Shown one piece after another: positions 63,697 to 64,000 of a stretch of 64,000 bases of DNA (the first letter of the stretch is position 1; each line of letters begins with the position of its first letter). The notes below the pieces were generated by a model. It saw nothing but the letters and a program-made list of their open reading frames with translations. It was not told the DNA's origin and made no database searches. A program made the translations under genes and the position numbers. The stretch spans positions 95,207 to 159,206 of the forward strand of contig CAKTFJ010000005.1 in assembly GCA_934555825.1 (NCBI GenBank), given 5' to 3'. This DNA is from an uncultured Hyphomicrobium sp. (GTDB lineage: Bacteria; Pseudomonadota; Alphaproteobacteria; Rhizobiales; Hyphomicrobiaceae).

Positions 63697-64000
63697 CTCG
63701 GTCGTGTCTCCAGTCCCTCTGTGGTCGAGAGTGCGAGTTGGCAAATGTATAGCGCGTGGGCGCAGTCGCGGTCTCGACGATAGGCGGGCGGTTGGCCGCT
63801 GCGCGGACGCCCGCGTTTGCGGCAGTTCGAACAACCCCACCCACGGCGTCCGCTCTGCTCCGCCGCGTTCGATTAATCTTCAGCCTATGCGATTGCGGAC
63901 GATCCGAAAACGTAAAAGTCATGGGCTCGCTGGATCGGCAAAGCATAGGGTAAATGTGGCATCTAAAAACGTGGACGAAAGTCTTGCCTGCCCCTTAAGA
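63697..64000. other. Region upstream of the PKS gene
   Basis: 304 bases to the right edge with no supported gene. The PKS promoter should lie here. The ribosome-binding site GGAG sits about 12 bases before the PKS ATG. A low-GC patch around 63940-63975 may be the promoter, but no consensus pair was recognised. Confidence 0.5.

Noticed and set aside
61798..63783. 661-residue plus-strand open frame
   Set aside because: It lies antisense to the PKS ketosynthase/acyltransferase coding sequence, which has clear catalytic motifs.
1..64000. Search for CRISPR arrays, insertion sequences, phage genes and tRNA-linked attachment sites
   Set aside because: No regularly spaced repeats, transposase, integrase or tRNA-like sequences were seen by eye.

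Overview
This is a high-GC alphaproteobacterial chromosome segment. An ExoP/ExoF/WcaJ-type polysaccharide locus, a Fiu/PiuC-type iron locus and a dihydropteroate-synthase-like protein of the type found in tetrahydromethanopterin-using methylotrophs suggest a Hyphomicrobium-like member of the Hyphomicrobiales. That assignment is inference. I see no rRNA, tRNA, CRISPR array, insertion sequence or phage gene.

Layout. (1) 1-4031: an RND efflux pump on the minus strand; the permease runs off the left edge. (2) 4278-13941: an iron region with a lone periplasmic Fe(III)-binding protein, a TonB-dependent siderophore receptor, a PiuC-type dioxygenase, an FMN 2-hydroxyacid oxidase, an exbB-exbD-tonB operon and a Sel1-repeat protein. 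(3) 14117-19815: a large TPR/OGT glycosyltransferase fused to a methyltransferase, then rfbF-rfbG and a 3,5-epimerase for a CDP-6-deoxyhexose. (4) 20787-28426: mixed genes, namely the DHPS-like protein, a CPA2 antiporter, PPK2, 7Fe ferredoxin, a P460-type haem protein, small membrane proteins, a DUF488 protein and a MarR regulator. (5) 28451-51615: an exopolysaccharide locus with a Wzz/BY-kinase-like protein, Wzx flippase, Wzy-like polymerase, ExoF-like export protein, WcaJ-like initiating transferase, several glycosyltransferases, a HAD/kinase/nucleotidyltransferase cassette, a methyltransferase, an SGNH-like protein and a GH9-like hydrolase. (6) 51885-63696: a compact NRPS-PPTase-PKS cluster.

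How the parts work together. The exopolysaccharide genes form a nearly complete Wzx/Wzy pathway: initiation on undecaprenyl phosphate, extension, flipping, polymerisation, chain-length control and export, plus tailoring. The iron genes form a complete outer-membrane uptake system with its own energiser. The last region is the best candidate for an undescribed system. One NRPS carries an intact N-formyltransferase domain and an adenylation domain interrupted by a luciferase-like monooxygenase, with a pocket that reads as glycine. It is followed by its own phosphopantetheinyl transferase and faces a single PKS module of order KS-AT-KR-DH-ACP-TE. The simplest product would be a formylated, possibly N-hydroxylated, glycine extended by one reduced C2 unit. 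That structure is a hypothesis from domain content only.
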